64,000 bases of DNA from Dysidea avara (GCF_963678975.1 NC_089273.1:29636973-29700972); one strand, 5' to 3'. Numbered from the stretch's first letter, positions 44,611-57,839 are shown. The notes: generated by a model from the sequence alone, not told the origin. Numbers and translations: made by a program.

Positions 44611-45061
44611 GGCCCCTATTTGGTGATTATTAGTTTCTCATCCACCGCCCGCATCCTCCTTAAGCTACCGCATGGTAAGCCATTATTTGCTCTGCGCATG
44701 CTCAGAACACGTGATACCAAACTGTTATAATTTTTGTTGATGAACGCTACAATTCGCTATATATCACCAGGAGAACTGTTGTTTTCCTTAGCAAATTGCT
44801 GCAGTGCCAGTTGCAATCGTGCTCTATCAACTTCATCAAAGCAGGCTTTCAGTTGACTGTCGAAAAACAGTTGGCGATCACGAAAAGTAGAATCAGCTGG
44901 TGAAGGAAATGTTTGTAGTAAGAAAGAAAGACAAGTTGGACAAGGTCTATACATCAGTGTGTTAATATTATAAAATAATGGCATAATGGTAATACCCTCC
45001 CGCCCGCATCATAATAATTAGAAAGGCTGGATGAGAAACTAATAATCACCGAATAGGGGCC
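44611..45061. mobile_element. TIR element carrying an exon-like fragment
   Basis: GGCCCCTATTTGGTGATTAT continues into TAGTTTCTCATCC at the left and is mirrored at the right by GGATGAGAAACTAATAATCA then CCGAATAGGGGCC. The 450-bp element encloses a coding-like segment on the minus strand. Confidence 0.7.
44760..44896 (-). pseudogene. Exon-like coding fragment inside a TIR element
   Basis: The minus strand shows a strong acceptor (acatttccttcaccag) followed by an open frame of about 45 codons, beginning DSTFRDRQLFFDSQLK, continuing DEVDRARLQLALQQFAKENN and ending at TAG. Composition is protein-like (amphipathic helix), unlike other frames here. Phase 1 at its 5' border. It could be a captured host exon or a terminal exon of an unrecognised element gene. 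No family recognised. Confidence 0.4.
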
Positions 45062-45519
45062 TAATGTACCGCTTATTGAAAAATGGAGCCACACCACTAC
45101 TGCATGTTGTACCAAAGGCTAGCTATAAGTCTAATTTGAGCAGCTATACACGTATTGACTTGTCTCCAATCTCAGAGATTGATTAAACAATTGCACTATT
45201 TATATAATTAGCACTCGATTTAACAAGTTATACAGTTTCACACAACTCACCAATCCACTGATTGTACTGATATAAATGATTCGAGTCACTTTCTCAGTGT
45301 CGGCTTAATTGAACTGTAGCTCAGGGCTGATGGACACTTTCGTGGGAACACTGGATAGTTACGTAGCTAGCTATAGTCTGTAGCGATGTCCTTTAAACTA
45401 CTCCGATGTGCAACAGGATACAGTGCTGCTCACTCTCGTGTTTACCCGCACTGGAACGCCCCTTAAACGCCCCTTAAACGCAAACCGCGCATCCCGTGAT
45501 CCAACGCATGCCCAATTTA

Positions 45520-45733
45520 CAGTCGATTGCACGTGCGTTTGAACTTTGCGTAGGCAAAAGTGGTTCCGTGTTGTTCATAGGTGTATATAACTGAAATGTT
45601 ACGGAACACTTGCTATTCTTTGTTTTATGAATTTGAACTTGTCTAGTGCTGTTTGCGTGACTGTGTAGATCTTGTAGGCAGATCAGACGAATTTACGCAC
45701 TACGCAATGTTCAAACGCACGTGCAATCGACTG
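45520..45733. mobile_element. Tc1/mariner-type MITE, 214 bp
   Basis: Ends CAGTCGATTGCACGTGCG and the complement CGCACGTGCAATCGACTG, arms about 35 bp with few mismatches, TA on both sides. Confidence 0.85.
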
Positions 45734-46111
45734 TAACGGAGTGTCTATATCCACCGGTATACCGGTGGCAATAAGAACCACCCACTAGCTATTGACACCG
45801 ATGTGTATGCCCCAAGCATTCGACTTTAGGGCACTCGTCTAGTTCCCTGAGCATTCGACTTTAGGGGATGCGAAAACTTCTAGGTATTTGTCCCGTTTCA
45901 CTTTAGGATATTTAGCTCAAAGATTTTCGCTTAGGCTCCTAGGCTATGGGTAAACACCTCGAACAGGCTCTGCCTTCTGTGTACACCCTCCAGTGCCTAA
46001 CTGGTAAAGTAGATAATAACAATAGCAACTAGTGTTTTGGTTCCTTGTCGGTACACCCTTGTGGTTTGCTACTATAGTTGCATTTATAATGTAGCTAGAA
46101 AACAAAGGAAG

Positions 46112-46215
46112 GCAGTAGCTGGCAGCGGTGGCTGAGTGGTAGCTAGGCCCCTTGAATCAAGTGTGGAGGGTCTGGGGTTGGGGATCCGCTTTCACCCAAC
46201 TTTTTTTTTTGTTTT
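46112..46215 (+). repeat. tRNA-like sequence with T tail (possible SINE)
   Basis: TGGCTGAGTGGTAGCTAGG resembles a pol III A box and GGGGTTGGGGATCC a degraded B box, followed by a T tract. Arms do not pair well enough for a functional tRNA. Confidence 0.35.
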
Positions 46216-46348
46216 ACAGTACCTTTTTTGTCAAAGTTTTTTTTTTTTTTAGCTCACCAGTGGCAATAACAACGGCCATAATTTAATTTTGATTGGCTAT
46301 TGTAGTTCTGCGTGGGGGTTAACTTGCCAAATCCTAACATTCCACAAA

Positions 46349-46368
46349 CCCCCCCCCCCCCCCCCCCC
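46349..46368. repeat. Poly-C run of 20
   Basis: An uninterrupted homopolymer; its length may be unreliable from sequencing. Confidence 0.9.
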
Positions 46369-46379
46369 AAAAAGAGAAG

Positions 46380-47150
46380 AAACAAACTCAGCAAACTGCT
46401 GCCAAGACTACAGAGAATTTAGGTGTCCGTGATCTTCCAATGGTGCCGGTGTTATTTTACAGTCAACACTGCTTACCACTAGCTAATACGGATTCTATAT
46501 GACTGGTAATTACACTGGTGATACACAAACTGGATGACAGCTGCAAGCCCATAAAGCTTCCATGCTAACCAGTAACCACACAGTAGCCCAGAATAGCCTA
46601 TGTGTTGGTGTAAACCCATTAGCAACATTGCTTAGCCACGTAATTAGCGCATCATTGCGCTATTGGTTTTTGTACATGTTAATTTACTGCAGTCTATGGA
46701 AGTGAGTGTGAAGAACAAAGAAGCAGCCAGAGACTGAATGCTGACTACACTTGGAGGGCCGTTAGACCTACTGGGTGGCATAATGAAGGAGCGCAGACTA
46801 TAGAGGAACGCATTGACCACTGCAGTTCAAATCTTGTAGTGTGTCTCCACAGGCAACCATCCCTCCATCACTTATCACATAGCTAACTCCTTATCGTTCT
46901 GATATAGTGATTCACAAAAAATCAACTAAAACAGTGGTGCTGTTAGGGCTGACGTGTCCTTTGGACTCTATCAAACATTTGGAATCTGCAAGAGATCGAA
47001 AGCAGACCAATAAAGGAGTACATAGGTTAGGTAACATTGGAGTCTAGCTGGCTGTCATCCAGTATGCCTGAGGTACATATCGGTTATGTGCTAAGATCTA
47101 CTTTAAATTGATGATTTCTAGGGATCTAGTAGTTTGATAAAACAAGATCA
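46380..47150. other. Unassigned DNA
   Basis: No gene recognised. Confidence 0.3.
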
Positions 47151-47157
47151 GTAGCCA

Positions 47158-48060
47158 CAATGAACTACAAGAGAGAACTTGTAAATCTTCAGGTTAGTGG
47201 TCATGCAATATTATTGTTAATGGGTTGTGAGTGAATTTGATCTTTACCTGCATGTACGTATATATTTGGTGACAGCACTTACATAATTTATGTTTAAAGT
47301 CAAGCTGCTGAAAAGTGTGTAGCTTTTGGCTAAACTTCTTGGGCACTGGCCAGTGTACGGTGTAGTTAAGTTAAACTCTAGGCATATCAAGGAATTTTTT
47401 TTTTTGGTTGATAATTTGAATTAGACTCTCATTCTTCACAAATATCATTTTTGTGCCATGTTCAGCACTCTAAGGGACTGCTTGGATACAGATATTGATG
47501 ATTCTGCAGCACAACACAGATTCTAATTTCTGCTGAATTTTCTGAAGGTCACCTTTCATAATAACAATGTGGAAGTTTACAATGGTTTGAAAAGAAGATA
47601 TTAAACAGGTATTTTCACTGTACTGTACATTGTTCTTGTATTAGATGTTAATGCCCCCGTTTAGAAGCATTGACAACTCTGTGTGCACAAGATAAACATC
47701 ATGGCCTGTGTGTACCAGACAAATCAAAAAACTTAGAGTTTTGTTTTTTCCTGGGATGCATCTCCTTGATATGCCACTAGCTAGCCAAGTAAGCTAAAAG
47801 ATTTATAGTACGTGCACTGCATGCTTTTTGTTATTGTGCTTCTTTACTTGTATATACTCTTGTTTGTAGGAATATTCCTGCCAATTTTCCTAGTCAGTGT
47901 GAATTACAGTTCCATACGGACCTCCCTCACAACATTTCGGGAAAACATCTTGGAATTACTAGCAAGTGTGGTAAACTGTAGTGATTGGTGAAAGTTGGTA
48001 TGTCATCTTACTTTGTAGGAAACTTCAAGAACTACAGAAACAATGTAAGAAGCATGGTAA
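47158..48060 (+). other. Possible short-exon gene, unresolved
   Basis: ATG at 47160 opens MNYKRELVNLQ and runs into a donor-like CAG|gttagt. Downstream, 47,879-47,970 and 48,020-48,045 each sit between an AG and a GTAA (ttgtag|GAATATT...AAGTGTG|gtaaac and tttgtag|GAAACTTC...AACAAT|gtaaga) and have open frames. The phases of these pieces do not join into one reading frame in my hands, so this is only a lead. Confidence 0.15.
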
Positions 48061-48687
48061 CTCTTGGAACTAGTGGTTAGTGCACACAAGTACAGTATTT
48101 TTTCAAACAAAAAGGCATTAAATAAAATATCAACAATAACTAAATTCATGGGTCCAGTGGTAACGCCGGGGATCCAAGAGCAATAGGGTAGGTGCTATAC
48201 AGCCAGTCATCCAGAGGTTAATTGGATGAGGCTAGTAGACCATTAGTGGTTTATATAAACTCTGTGTAATTGAATTGTTACGGGAGCATTGTGCAGCTTC
48301 ACTATGGTATAGTATTTGTGTCAAAATATACAGTATATTTTTATGGTATACGGTGTAATTTTTAGTGAAGGTGATGTGGGTGAAGCTGGGTGCTGAAATT
48401 ATAATGAGTTGCTCAATTATTTTTTTGATAGAAGTGGTGGAATATTTATGAGGGCAGTATAAATAAATTAAAACTGCGCACTGATTAATTTTTGATAGGG
48501 CAATGAATATTTGTGAGGGCAGTCTAATGAATTGAAAAGTTGCACAATTTATTTTGATCAACATAATTTTGGTGAGGGCTGTTAAATTTGGTCCCATGAA
48601 TGTGGCATAGCTAACATCTGGCATGTAACAAGCAACTGGAGTAACCTGTGGTGATTGCTTTTTAAGAGCATTTTGTACACTATACAG

Positions 48688-49345
48688 TAGAGGTGTACCG
48701 ATATGGGTTTTTGGCATGTACCGATATCCGATATTGATGCAACCAAAGAAGCCGATAACCGATAGTCGATCCGATATTTGAATTAATATTTTAAGTACAC
48801 GAAAATGTACAATTACCTACCCTATGTACAACATGTGCATGTATTCATTGCTATACTGTACCTGTGGTGGTATACAGCTTGAGTTTCTGTTGTGCAATCC
48901 AGACAATTAGGCACCCACAAATATTTTTATGTATACTCCCATGAAGCCTAAAACGGATATTTCTGCATTACTCCGCATTCTAATGGCTTGTGAGGAAGCT
49001 GATACAGTAAGTTTCCTTGGTTATCCTGTGACCCTTCTTTTATTACAAAGGTACTCTATAACTGCTTCATTTGTAAAGACTGAACACTAAGAATCGCGTG
49101 CATTTATATGGCTTCTCGTAGCGTAGCGCTTGTTGCAGAGTGAACAATAAGCCACTGGCACTAATGAGCCACATGAATAACGTAGAAAACCAATGCACAA
49201 TTCGTTTATGTACAAACCATTGCTACTGTATAAATATCGGTAGTGATATCGGTCCTCCTGCTGTTCTGTACCGATACGGATATTGGTAAAAAATGCCATA
49301 TCGGTGGCCGATATTGTAGCCGATCCGATTATCGGTACACCTCTA
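48688..49345. mobile_element. hAT-type MITE, 658 bp, copy 2
   Basis: Same ends as 34,042-34,729 and collinear inside, flanked by CTATACAG on both sides (48680-48687 and 49346-49353). No transposase. Confidence 0.9.
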
Positions 49346-49353
49346 CTATACAG

Positions 49354-50750
49354 TGTCCAGCACACTTGCTACGTGACATACTGCCCATACATGTCAAGGA
49401 TGCATGTACTGTATCTATATATGGTAAGTCTAGTAGATTTATATGCAAGTCATCTGCATGTGTAAACATTCTCGCATGTGACAGTGTATTTACTTGTCTT
49501 TTTTCCTTTTTTTAATCACAGTAGCTACTCTGCATGCCATCTTGTGAATCATAGGTTCTTGCAATTGTTCCTTCTCATTTCTATATAGTCATCCTTTTAA
49601 GGGGTCATGCTCCAGCTTCAGTTGTACTACAGTTTTCTTTTTCTATTCTTTGTCCAGTGATATAGGTTCAGTTTTATATAAATTTGTAAACATAAAGCTA
49701 GGATACTTTGTGTGGTTTTAAATCAAGCTATACTACCATGCAGCCAATTCAGGTGGCTAATGTAGTTGTTACTGTGTTTCAGTGGATCATGTCACTAGCC
49801 CAAGCTTGTATGGCTACTGCTATCACAAGAATCTTTCTGCTGCTAGCTACTCTGCTGTTGTCATTGTATGCTCACTGATCATTTGATAGAAGTGTACAGT
49901 ACAGTTAAAACGGTCACTAAATTAAACATAATTATGTCATCCATCAAAATTAATACTATTAACAGTAAATTTACTTGGTCTGATCATGTCACTGGACAAT
50001 AACTATCATACTGTTATGTTTGAATCATGACTTCATTGGGATATAAAAATAGTTAATATTATTGCAATGCTTTACACATCAAATATTCCTTAAAATTGCA
50101 TACATACATGGTATGTATTGTTACATCCTCTCATGTAAGACTATATACATAGATAAGGGCATGAGTGATTGCATTGGCTAATGTTTGGCTGAAACTATAA
50201 CACACTGACAATCTGCTTAAGCTACAGACTTCAAACAGGGTGTATTTTTTTTTAATTTGAAAAGCAATTGCATGCATGCATGAGACTCATCAGTATAGGC
50301 CTGCATGTGCTGTAACCATTCACATGGATGTTTATAAAAACAAGTCCTTGCACGTATATAGTATGCGTTGTTTAAAAGTGCCTGTACGACACATTAGGTC
50401 CTAAACAAGCAAGAAAACACCATAACTGGAAAACGTTTAACAAGAATGATTGCAGTTGTAGTGTATACATATATTGAAGGTTTTTTGGTGTGACAGAGAT
50501 TAGGGTGGTATGGCTTGAGATTGATCAAATAACTCCAGATGGCATTTCACACACAATATGCAGCCACAAGACAGAAGCACTGTTAAAGCATAATCGATCC
50601 ATATAGATCAATGCAAACAATTATGTGAAATTTCAACCTTGTCACACACTGATCATTATGTTACATTTTTGCAGTAATTGACTGTTCAATTGAAGTATCA
50701 TCTTAGTGTATTTGATCATGATCAGCTTCCTTTTCTACCTTATTTTAAAT
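49354..50750. other. Unassigned AT-rich DNA
   Basis: No gene or clear repeat recognised. Confidence 0.35.
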
Positions 50751-50759
50751 ACGTAGTCC

Positions 50760-51428
50760 ACACAACATTTACACAGGGGGGTCCTACAGACCTTCAGCAC
50801 TTCTGCTGTAAATTAAAGCAATTATAAATAAAATAATGTCCATTAAATTTATTTATTATTATATTAAGGCTTTACAGCACAATTGCAAGTGCTGAAGGGT
50901 TTGTAGGACACCTGGTCCTACAGCCTGTTTGAAGTTGTTACAGAAAGTGTGTTTGAAAAGGTGGAGAAAGGAGAAAAAATCCATGACAGGACCTAGGCAG
51001 CCTCCAACTTGCAGCCATCTGATTAACTCTTGAACGCTTACAGGAGTCTGCCAGGTGGTAAGGATGTTTTCTCCTTGTCTATTTCATGTATCTATATATA
51101 TATATATGTATCCAAGCAACTCTATAGAGAGTGACTTGTTATATCTCAAAGTACCCCATGTGGAACCCCTTAGTTTATTTATTAAGGCTTTACAGCACAA
51201 GTGCTGAAATTTAATTTGGTACCACAAGAGGTACTTTGAGAACAAAGTCACTCTATAGAGTTCCTATGAATATATGTAGATACAACAGGAGAGAAAACAT
51301 CCTGACAGCTGCAGCCTGGTAGACTCCTGTAAGCATTCAAGCAAAAATCAGATGGCTGCAGGTTTGAGGTTGCCCAGGTCCAGTCATGGATATTTTACTC
51401 CTTTCTGCACCTTTTCAAACATACTTAA

Positions 51429-51462
<34 letters not shown>

Positions 51463-51540
51463 ACATATTTACACAGGCTGTAGGACCAGGAGGCCTATAG
51501 ACATTTAGTACTTGTGCTGTAAAGCAATATAAAATGAAAT
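50760..51540. mobile_element. Large foldback repeat
   Basis: Left-hand motifs AAGGCTTTACAGCACAA, TGGTCCTACAGCC, GAAAAGGTG and GCAGCCATCTGATT reappear inverted on the right (AATCAGATGGCTGC, CACCTTTTC, GGCTGTAGGACCA). The centre carries mirrored ACTCTATAGAG segments and AT microsatellites (51,100 and 51,430). Arms are diverged, so it is older than the other foldbacks. Confidence 0.65.
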
Positions 51541-51549
51541 TTTCACATT

Positions 51550-54500
51550 TTTCTGCAGACATTGATTGTTGAATTGTGTCATTCCTTTTTGCCCTTGATT
51601 CTCAAGATGTCTGAGGCTGTTTGTGATGCTGTACTATCTGTTGCTATCTAAGAATCCCTCTGTCACTTTTGCTAAGGCTGCACACAACAATCTGCAGTCA
51701 TTTTATGTAGGTTATTGGAATTCCAGGCTTAATCGCTGACAGTGTTACTGTAGAATAAATTCCTGGATATAATTGACTTCAGGGACAGGCTTGTCCTCAG
51801 TAGAAAAGGTTGTTGATGATTCAGTTTTGCAGGTGTTCGTTCACAATATTCAGAAAGCTTTAACCTCATTATTGTTATAAGCTTTATGTTGAGTTTTCTG
51901 GCTACCCTCTAGTGTTAGTCCACCATGCAAGTATACCTTTCTATCTAATCTCTCATCATCGTTAAGCAGACATGACTAGGTTTTGGTTTCCTCTGATTCC
52001 ATCACAAATATATATATATATATATTTAGAGCTCTCAGTGTTTACTAATGCTAAGCATGATTTTAAAGCTGTCAGTCATAGGAAACAAGATTATTGAGGT
52101 CCTCTGTTGTAAAACCTCCAACATAGCTACTATGCTATTCACTGAATCTGTGACTTGGATGTTTTAGGCCATTTTATGATAGCAACAATATCAAAGTTAA
52201 AAATCTACCAAAAAGGTCTGTCTGCTTAATTTTATCTTTCAACAAGTGGCTAAAGATACAATCCCCTATTCATATTTTAATGCTAGACTGTAGACGTTGT
52301 CAATCTATTGGACTAAATTTTTGTATTGTTTGTGAATGTTTGTTTTAGGTCTCGCTGTATATAGGGCTTAACTTGGTACCCCTGAGTCTAGGCCTCCATT
52401 AAATCACATACATGTGTATCAACATTATTCTATTTTAAGCAATATTATATTTGTATGAGTACATCAAAAATTTCTTAGTCCTTCTCATCTTCTTTCAGCT
52501 TCTGTATGCAATTAAACGTGTTTGCAGGGGGTGCTTCTACAAAGAACAGTATAATACTAATTGGGTACTAGCTATAGCTACACTGTACACAGGAAAATTT
52601 GATTTCTATGACCTGCAATGGTAAATGTTAAGGCTTCATGATTGTAACTACAAATGCAAGTGATTACTGTCCAGTAATCATGATGTCATGATTGATTTGT
52701 ATTCTGAGTGTATACATATATATTCTGAGCTGAATACTTTCATTTATGTAGAAAGGTTTAATGGTCACTAGTCTTTATTTTATGACATGAGGCTAGCATT
52801 ACTTACGTTACAGGTTGGTTCTATAGGGTGATAGCCATAGGCTGTCAGGGGGGACAGTGAGGGCCATGGCTCCCCCTGCTGAAAAATAAGTTTAGAAAAG
52901 TATTGGCATTTTCATGTTTTTAGCATAAACCATTAAACTGAAAAAAATTCTGTACCTTTTGGGGGTTGCATCCCAGACCCCCAAAAATTCTACCTTATAT
53001 TACAGCCATACAACAATAGTCACGCTGTTCCATACTTGGTCCCCCTGTAGGTCAGGTCTAGAATCACCACTGCCGGGTGATTGAATAAGGAGAATCTACT
53101 ATTTTCAAATTTTTGTGATTATTACATATTATTAGTATTGCAATTGACAACTGGCATAACATGCAATACAATCACACAGCCCTGCTTCAAATAAAGGTAT
53201 ATGTCCTGTACAAAATCTCTAATACCAACACATATATGGTATAGCTAATTGTTAGCTACAAACATTTTATTTTGATATAATATTACACATTTGATTGGCT
53301 GAAATATTCTAATAGCATTAGTCAATGCACCCAAGTAGTCAAGTCCGACTTGACAATTAGTAGTGCCATAGTATGCCTAGTGAATGTTACTAGGTAACTC
53401 TTGTTATGTACCAAAATGATTACAGTCATGGCCAGATCCTCTACCAGATTATCATTTACTAACACTTTAAACAACCTCTGTAATCTGATACCGCTGTACT
53501 CTATAATATTTAATTCCCTAGATATGGAAATGCATTGTTTTTATCTTTGTAATCCAACGAAAGAATAATAGCAGTGTTAAACACAATCACAGAAATTAAC
53601 GTTTAAGCAACCAAAGCATACAAGAGCTGTAATTTCAAAAGTTAGTGAATGTTTTGTGCTTTATTTTAACTGTAATTCATTGAATAATACTAGATATTGT
53701 ACAATGTTGGATTCCAGGTTACATGATAATCCTTTGTCCAGCAAAATAATATTATGGCTCCTACTGAGACTGTATGACAGTGGTTGCTAAGCAACCGCAA
53801 ACAGCATAAAAGCAGGTTAAATATTTTATTTTATTAACTATAAGCAACTGTTGTTATGGACTACTGTTTAAAAAAGATTGCTGACTTTGGGATATGATTA
53901 TACACTTTATGTTTAACATGAATTTCTGAACTGCGTGCACACATATGTATAATTATTGATTATTGATGAAAAATACCCCCTGGTGGAAGATGAGATATTA
54001 TATTTGCTACACTATACATATATTCAATGATAATACTAACAGTCTGGCACAGCTGCATGCTTGGATCATGGAATAGAAGTGGTCACGTCAAAGTCAGTTA
54101 TAGGCCTACGTTTAATCATCCTCAGCAACAACCATCACAACCAATTCAGTCACAGCCCATACTATGTATATAGTACAGTATGCTAAAACAGTATTTATGA
54201 CATGTGTTCAGTAACTGATGTAGTCTGTCCAAATCTGTTCATAGTGTCAACGACCAATATAAGGTGATCAAGAAATGATCCAACTGCAACCCTCAGTAGT
54301 CTGGCTTCTGTGGCTGTGAAATTCCTGCAGGTACAAAAAAACAAAAAAACAAAGATAAGGTGAAGTTTCTACCAAGGTTGAAACTAGGTCAGTGCTGCTG
54401 ACCTGGATGAACAAGCAAAGTAAAACAAACAAACAACAAACAACAAGGAAGTCACCCGCTACGATGTATTGAAACATTTTGTTTCCTTTCACATTTGTTT

Positions 54501-54630
54501 GTTAGTATTCTTGTCGGCCATTTTGTCAATCACATGATATTTGTATATCAACTGAATCACCATCACGTGACGAGCAAGATGAAGCACAGAGAAGGATGAT
54601 ACGATGAACTATAGTCGAATTATGGTCTTT
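51550..54630. other. Unassigned AT-rich DNA
   Basis: No gene recognised. It includes a TA microsatellite near 52,005 and a Tigger-like fragment (CTCTGTAATCTGATACC) at about 53,475. Confidence 0.35.
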
Positions 54631-55166
54631 ATAGTTCTTTAGTATTTTAAAGGCACAAAGTGAAGTTCTGGGATGGAAGGATGCGACAAAGGATACACTG
54701 TAGCACCATTTGGGCCAAAATTTAACGGTGAGTAACATAGTGTTAGATAGCTTTAATGCTTCTTGTACTTTAGGAGTTTGTTTAAAAGGCTTGCATAAAA
54801 TCCAGTTTTCTGGATTATGCATTTCCAGTGCTTACATTTAAATCAGGCTTCAATCTACAGGATCTATCTATATAAAGCTGAAAAGCCATCCGTCCATCTG
54901 TCTACATTCCATTCGGGTCAGTCAGTTATCTCGCTAACCACCACACGTATCAAAGTGGTTTGTTTGCTTCACGAAGCGCTCATCATCTAGCTTCACCAAG
55001 TTTGTTAAAAGGCATTTGTAACTGCTACCGTTTGCCATCTACAGCGCGTTGAATGCAGGGCTATAGAGCAAAACTCACTGTAATTTTTTTATAAACTGCA
55101 TGGTGAACAACTAAGCCATTCAACTTAAGCACACCTTTGTAACCAGGTTTTACTCAACTTTCATCC

Positions 55167-55978
55167 CAAGTGTTGTTTGGTTAAATGGGTAAGGCGTATG
55201 CTTCATAACAGTTAGGTAGTGAGTTCAAGTCCCAGATGGAGGGCGTCTGTATTTAGCGGATCACGGATTACGGATCGGCGGATCACGTGATATGCATGCT
55301 CAACTCGATTTTGAGCACTGGGAAATATTTATACCCTAGTGTAACATACAGCATACTGTAGAATTTATATTTTATCCACAGGAAGGAGCCTGAAGAGATT
55401 TCAATCGATACTATATAACTATAATAATTAGAGCGCGCGTGTATTAAAAATTTAACACACGTACAGAGTAAGATTATTTTAATTCACCTTAAAACTGAAT
55501 CACTGATGTATTCTTTACACCAACACAATACTCAATAGACTAGTTCTGTATTGCAAAAACAAACGACAAAGGATACACGCCAACATATTAGAAGCCTATT
55601 CACAAGTGAGTGCGCTAGCGTATCCTTTGTCGTTTGTTTTTGCAATACAGAACTAGTCTATTGAATATTGTGTTGGTGTAAAGAATACATCAGTGATTCA
55701 GTTTTAAGGTGAATTAAAATAATCTTACTCTGTACGTGTGTTAAATTTTTAATACACGCGCGCTCTAATTATTATAGTTATATAGTATCGATTGAAATCT
55801 CTTCGGGCTCCCTACCTGTGGATAAAATATAAATTCTACAGTATGCTGTATGTTACACTAGGTATAAATATTTCCCAGTGCTCAAAATCGAGTTGAGCAT
55901 GCATATCACGTGATCCGCCAATCCGTGATCCGCTAAATACAGACACCCCCCAGATGGAACAACTTTCTTTTTTTTTTT
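55167..55978 (+). repeat. tRNA-like SINE, split by a foldback element
   Basis: TTGGTTAAATGGGTAAGG resembles an A box and GAGTTCAAGTCCCAG a good B box, about 35 nt apart. After the inserted foldback the sequence continues CAGATGGAACAAC and a T tract. A CAT triplet sits in anticodon position, but stems pair poorly, so a tRNA-derived repeat is more likely than a gene. Confidence 0.5.
55241..55949. mobile_element. 709-bp foldback element with 9-bp target duplication
   Basis: Ends GGGCGTCTGTATTTAGCGG and the complement of CCGCTAAATACAGACACCCC, arms about 330 bp and nearly identical, meeting near 55,600. Flanked by CCAGATGGA at 55232-55240 and 55950-55958. GGG-type ends and a 9-bp duplication fit Mutator-like elements. 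The arms' near identity implies recent insertion. Confidence 0.88.
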
Positions 55979-56855
55979 TTTTTTACTTTAGCAATCTTTT
56001 TAGCTACTCCTTTTTTCTTCATTGCTTTTGGCTACAACTTTTAATCTGTGCTTTTTGATGCACCTTCTTTGAAGCAGCATTGTTATGTGTACTTTTTCAT
56101 GTTTGTGTAACTATGGCTAAATACCAACATTTTCACCAAGTGCTTTTATGGTGGCATACAGGTGAAAGATGATGACATTACAGTTGTAGGGCGTAGGGAA
56201 CTGTATAAGTATTCCTTAGTGCATTAGCTGGAGTTTACATGGTTCAGTGCTGTACACATGCTTTTTAGTATGTTTGCTTAGTATACTAAAATAGTTAACT
56301 ACTAACTATTAGCGTTGTGAACCAGTATGGAAAAACTGCCAGTATTGTCTAGGTCAAGCCAATTATTGGCTAAGAAGCCTTTAAACCGGTTTTGCCCACC
56401 TACTTGGTAAACCATAAATTACCCTTGCTCACAAGTGTTAACATCATAACATAACCCCAAAGAATGTATAAACATGTGATTGTAATAGCTGTTATTGTAA
56501 GGCAGGATGTTGATGGTCACTTTGGTACCACCCTAAGGCTCCCAACAGGCATGTTTAGTACCATAATGTCTGTAAATTTACATCAGACAATAACCAGTCA
56601 ATATCCAACAACTGGTTTTAGTAAACTCTGCAGGTTCACAGTGCTACTAACTATATGGGCAATAAAATTGATATGCACAGGTGACATTCTATCACCGTAC
56701 TTGGATATGTAACATGTTCACTGACTAGGGATGGATGTGAGTCTATGTAATGTGCACATGCACTGATTAAGTAAACAACCCATCATGCTATATATGTAGT
56801 GAAATACCTTTAATGCCACACTTGATGCACTATAAAACCAGTACTTCACCATTAC

Positions 56856-57243
56856 TATAGTATGTTCACGTTGAGCTGAATCCTGAAAAAACAGCTAAAA
56901 ATTGAAAGTGGATTTTTCTCAGCAGAGTTAACATTTCAGCCAACCAGATGATTATTGATAACAGCAAAGGTGTCAACAACAGACACGTGTGGTTTGGCTC
57001 CATTGCAAGTTCGGCAAATGGCTGTAATGGACATTGCATTTATATGGCTTCCCCATAGGAAATGTATTTGAAAATTTTGACTGGCCATAAATATTATGTC
57101 AAACATTTGAACAAAAAGATTTTGAAATATTTTTAGCGGGTCAAGCAGTACTACAAATGAGCCAAATTTCAAGATCGTGTGTAATTGCATCCATGAGTTA
57201 TTAAATGTTTTTGAGGGTTCAGCTCAACGTGAACGTACTATAA
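56856..57243. mobile_element. TIR element of about 388 bp
   Basis: TATAGTATGTTCACGTTGAG then CTGAATCC at the left is mirrored by GGTTCAGCTCAACGTGAACG then TACTATA at the right. No transposase; the minus-strand open frame across it is not protein-like. Confidence 0.7.
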
Positions 57244-57839
57244 TGATGGCATTACTGACACCTTGTAACGTTGCATCATCATTTCAGTTTTCAGTGTTTG
57301 TAAGTTTTATGTCACTGTACATAATAGCTGTGTCCATTGCACGTACATGTAATATTGATTCATTTAAGATGGCACAAATAGCTACCAAACTTTTTAATAC
57401 AAAGTCTCAAAGTCTCATGTTAAAAAGTATAGCTACTGACTAGAGCAGTATTATAATAGTCACACATGTATATGATAAGATCGAGTTTCCTTAATGTCAC
57501 AGTTCTCTCTTCTGCACTAGCTTCAAACACCAAGTGGTAAAGTACGTACTAGCAATAAAATTGCCTGTTCAACATATGTGCATGTTCACATGCATAATTT
57601 CAGTGTACTAGAATATATCTACTTTAAATGTGACAAAATAATGCTTGCATATGCTATACATTATACTGTACATGAAATTAGCACTGTAAATAGATATCTT
57701 GGTTCCCATTTTAAAAACTTCATATTGCATAGATGGTACTGCACATAGGGCAGGTAGCTACCAATGCTATGTATAAAGTGATAGCACTAGCCATGTATAA
57801 TGTTGAATGTGTGATTATCAATGTGTGAATTTTAGTTAA

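Noticed and set aside
55167-55245. Functional tRNA-Met (CAT in anticodon position)
   Set aside because: Acceptor and T stems pair poorly and the sequence ends in a T tract interrupted by a transposon; a SINE-like repeat fits better.
56936-57190. 84-codon minus-strand frame
   Set aside because: Entirely inside a short TIR element and not similar to any transposase.
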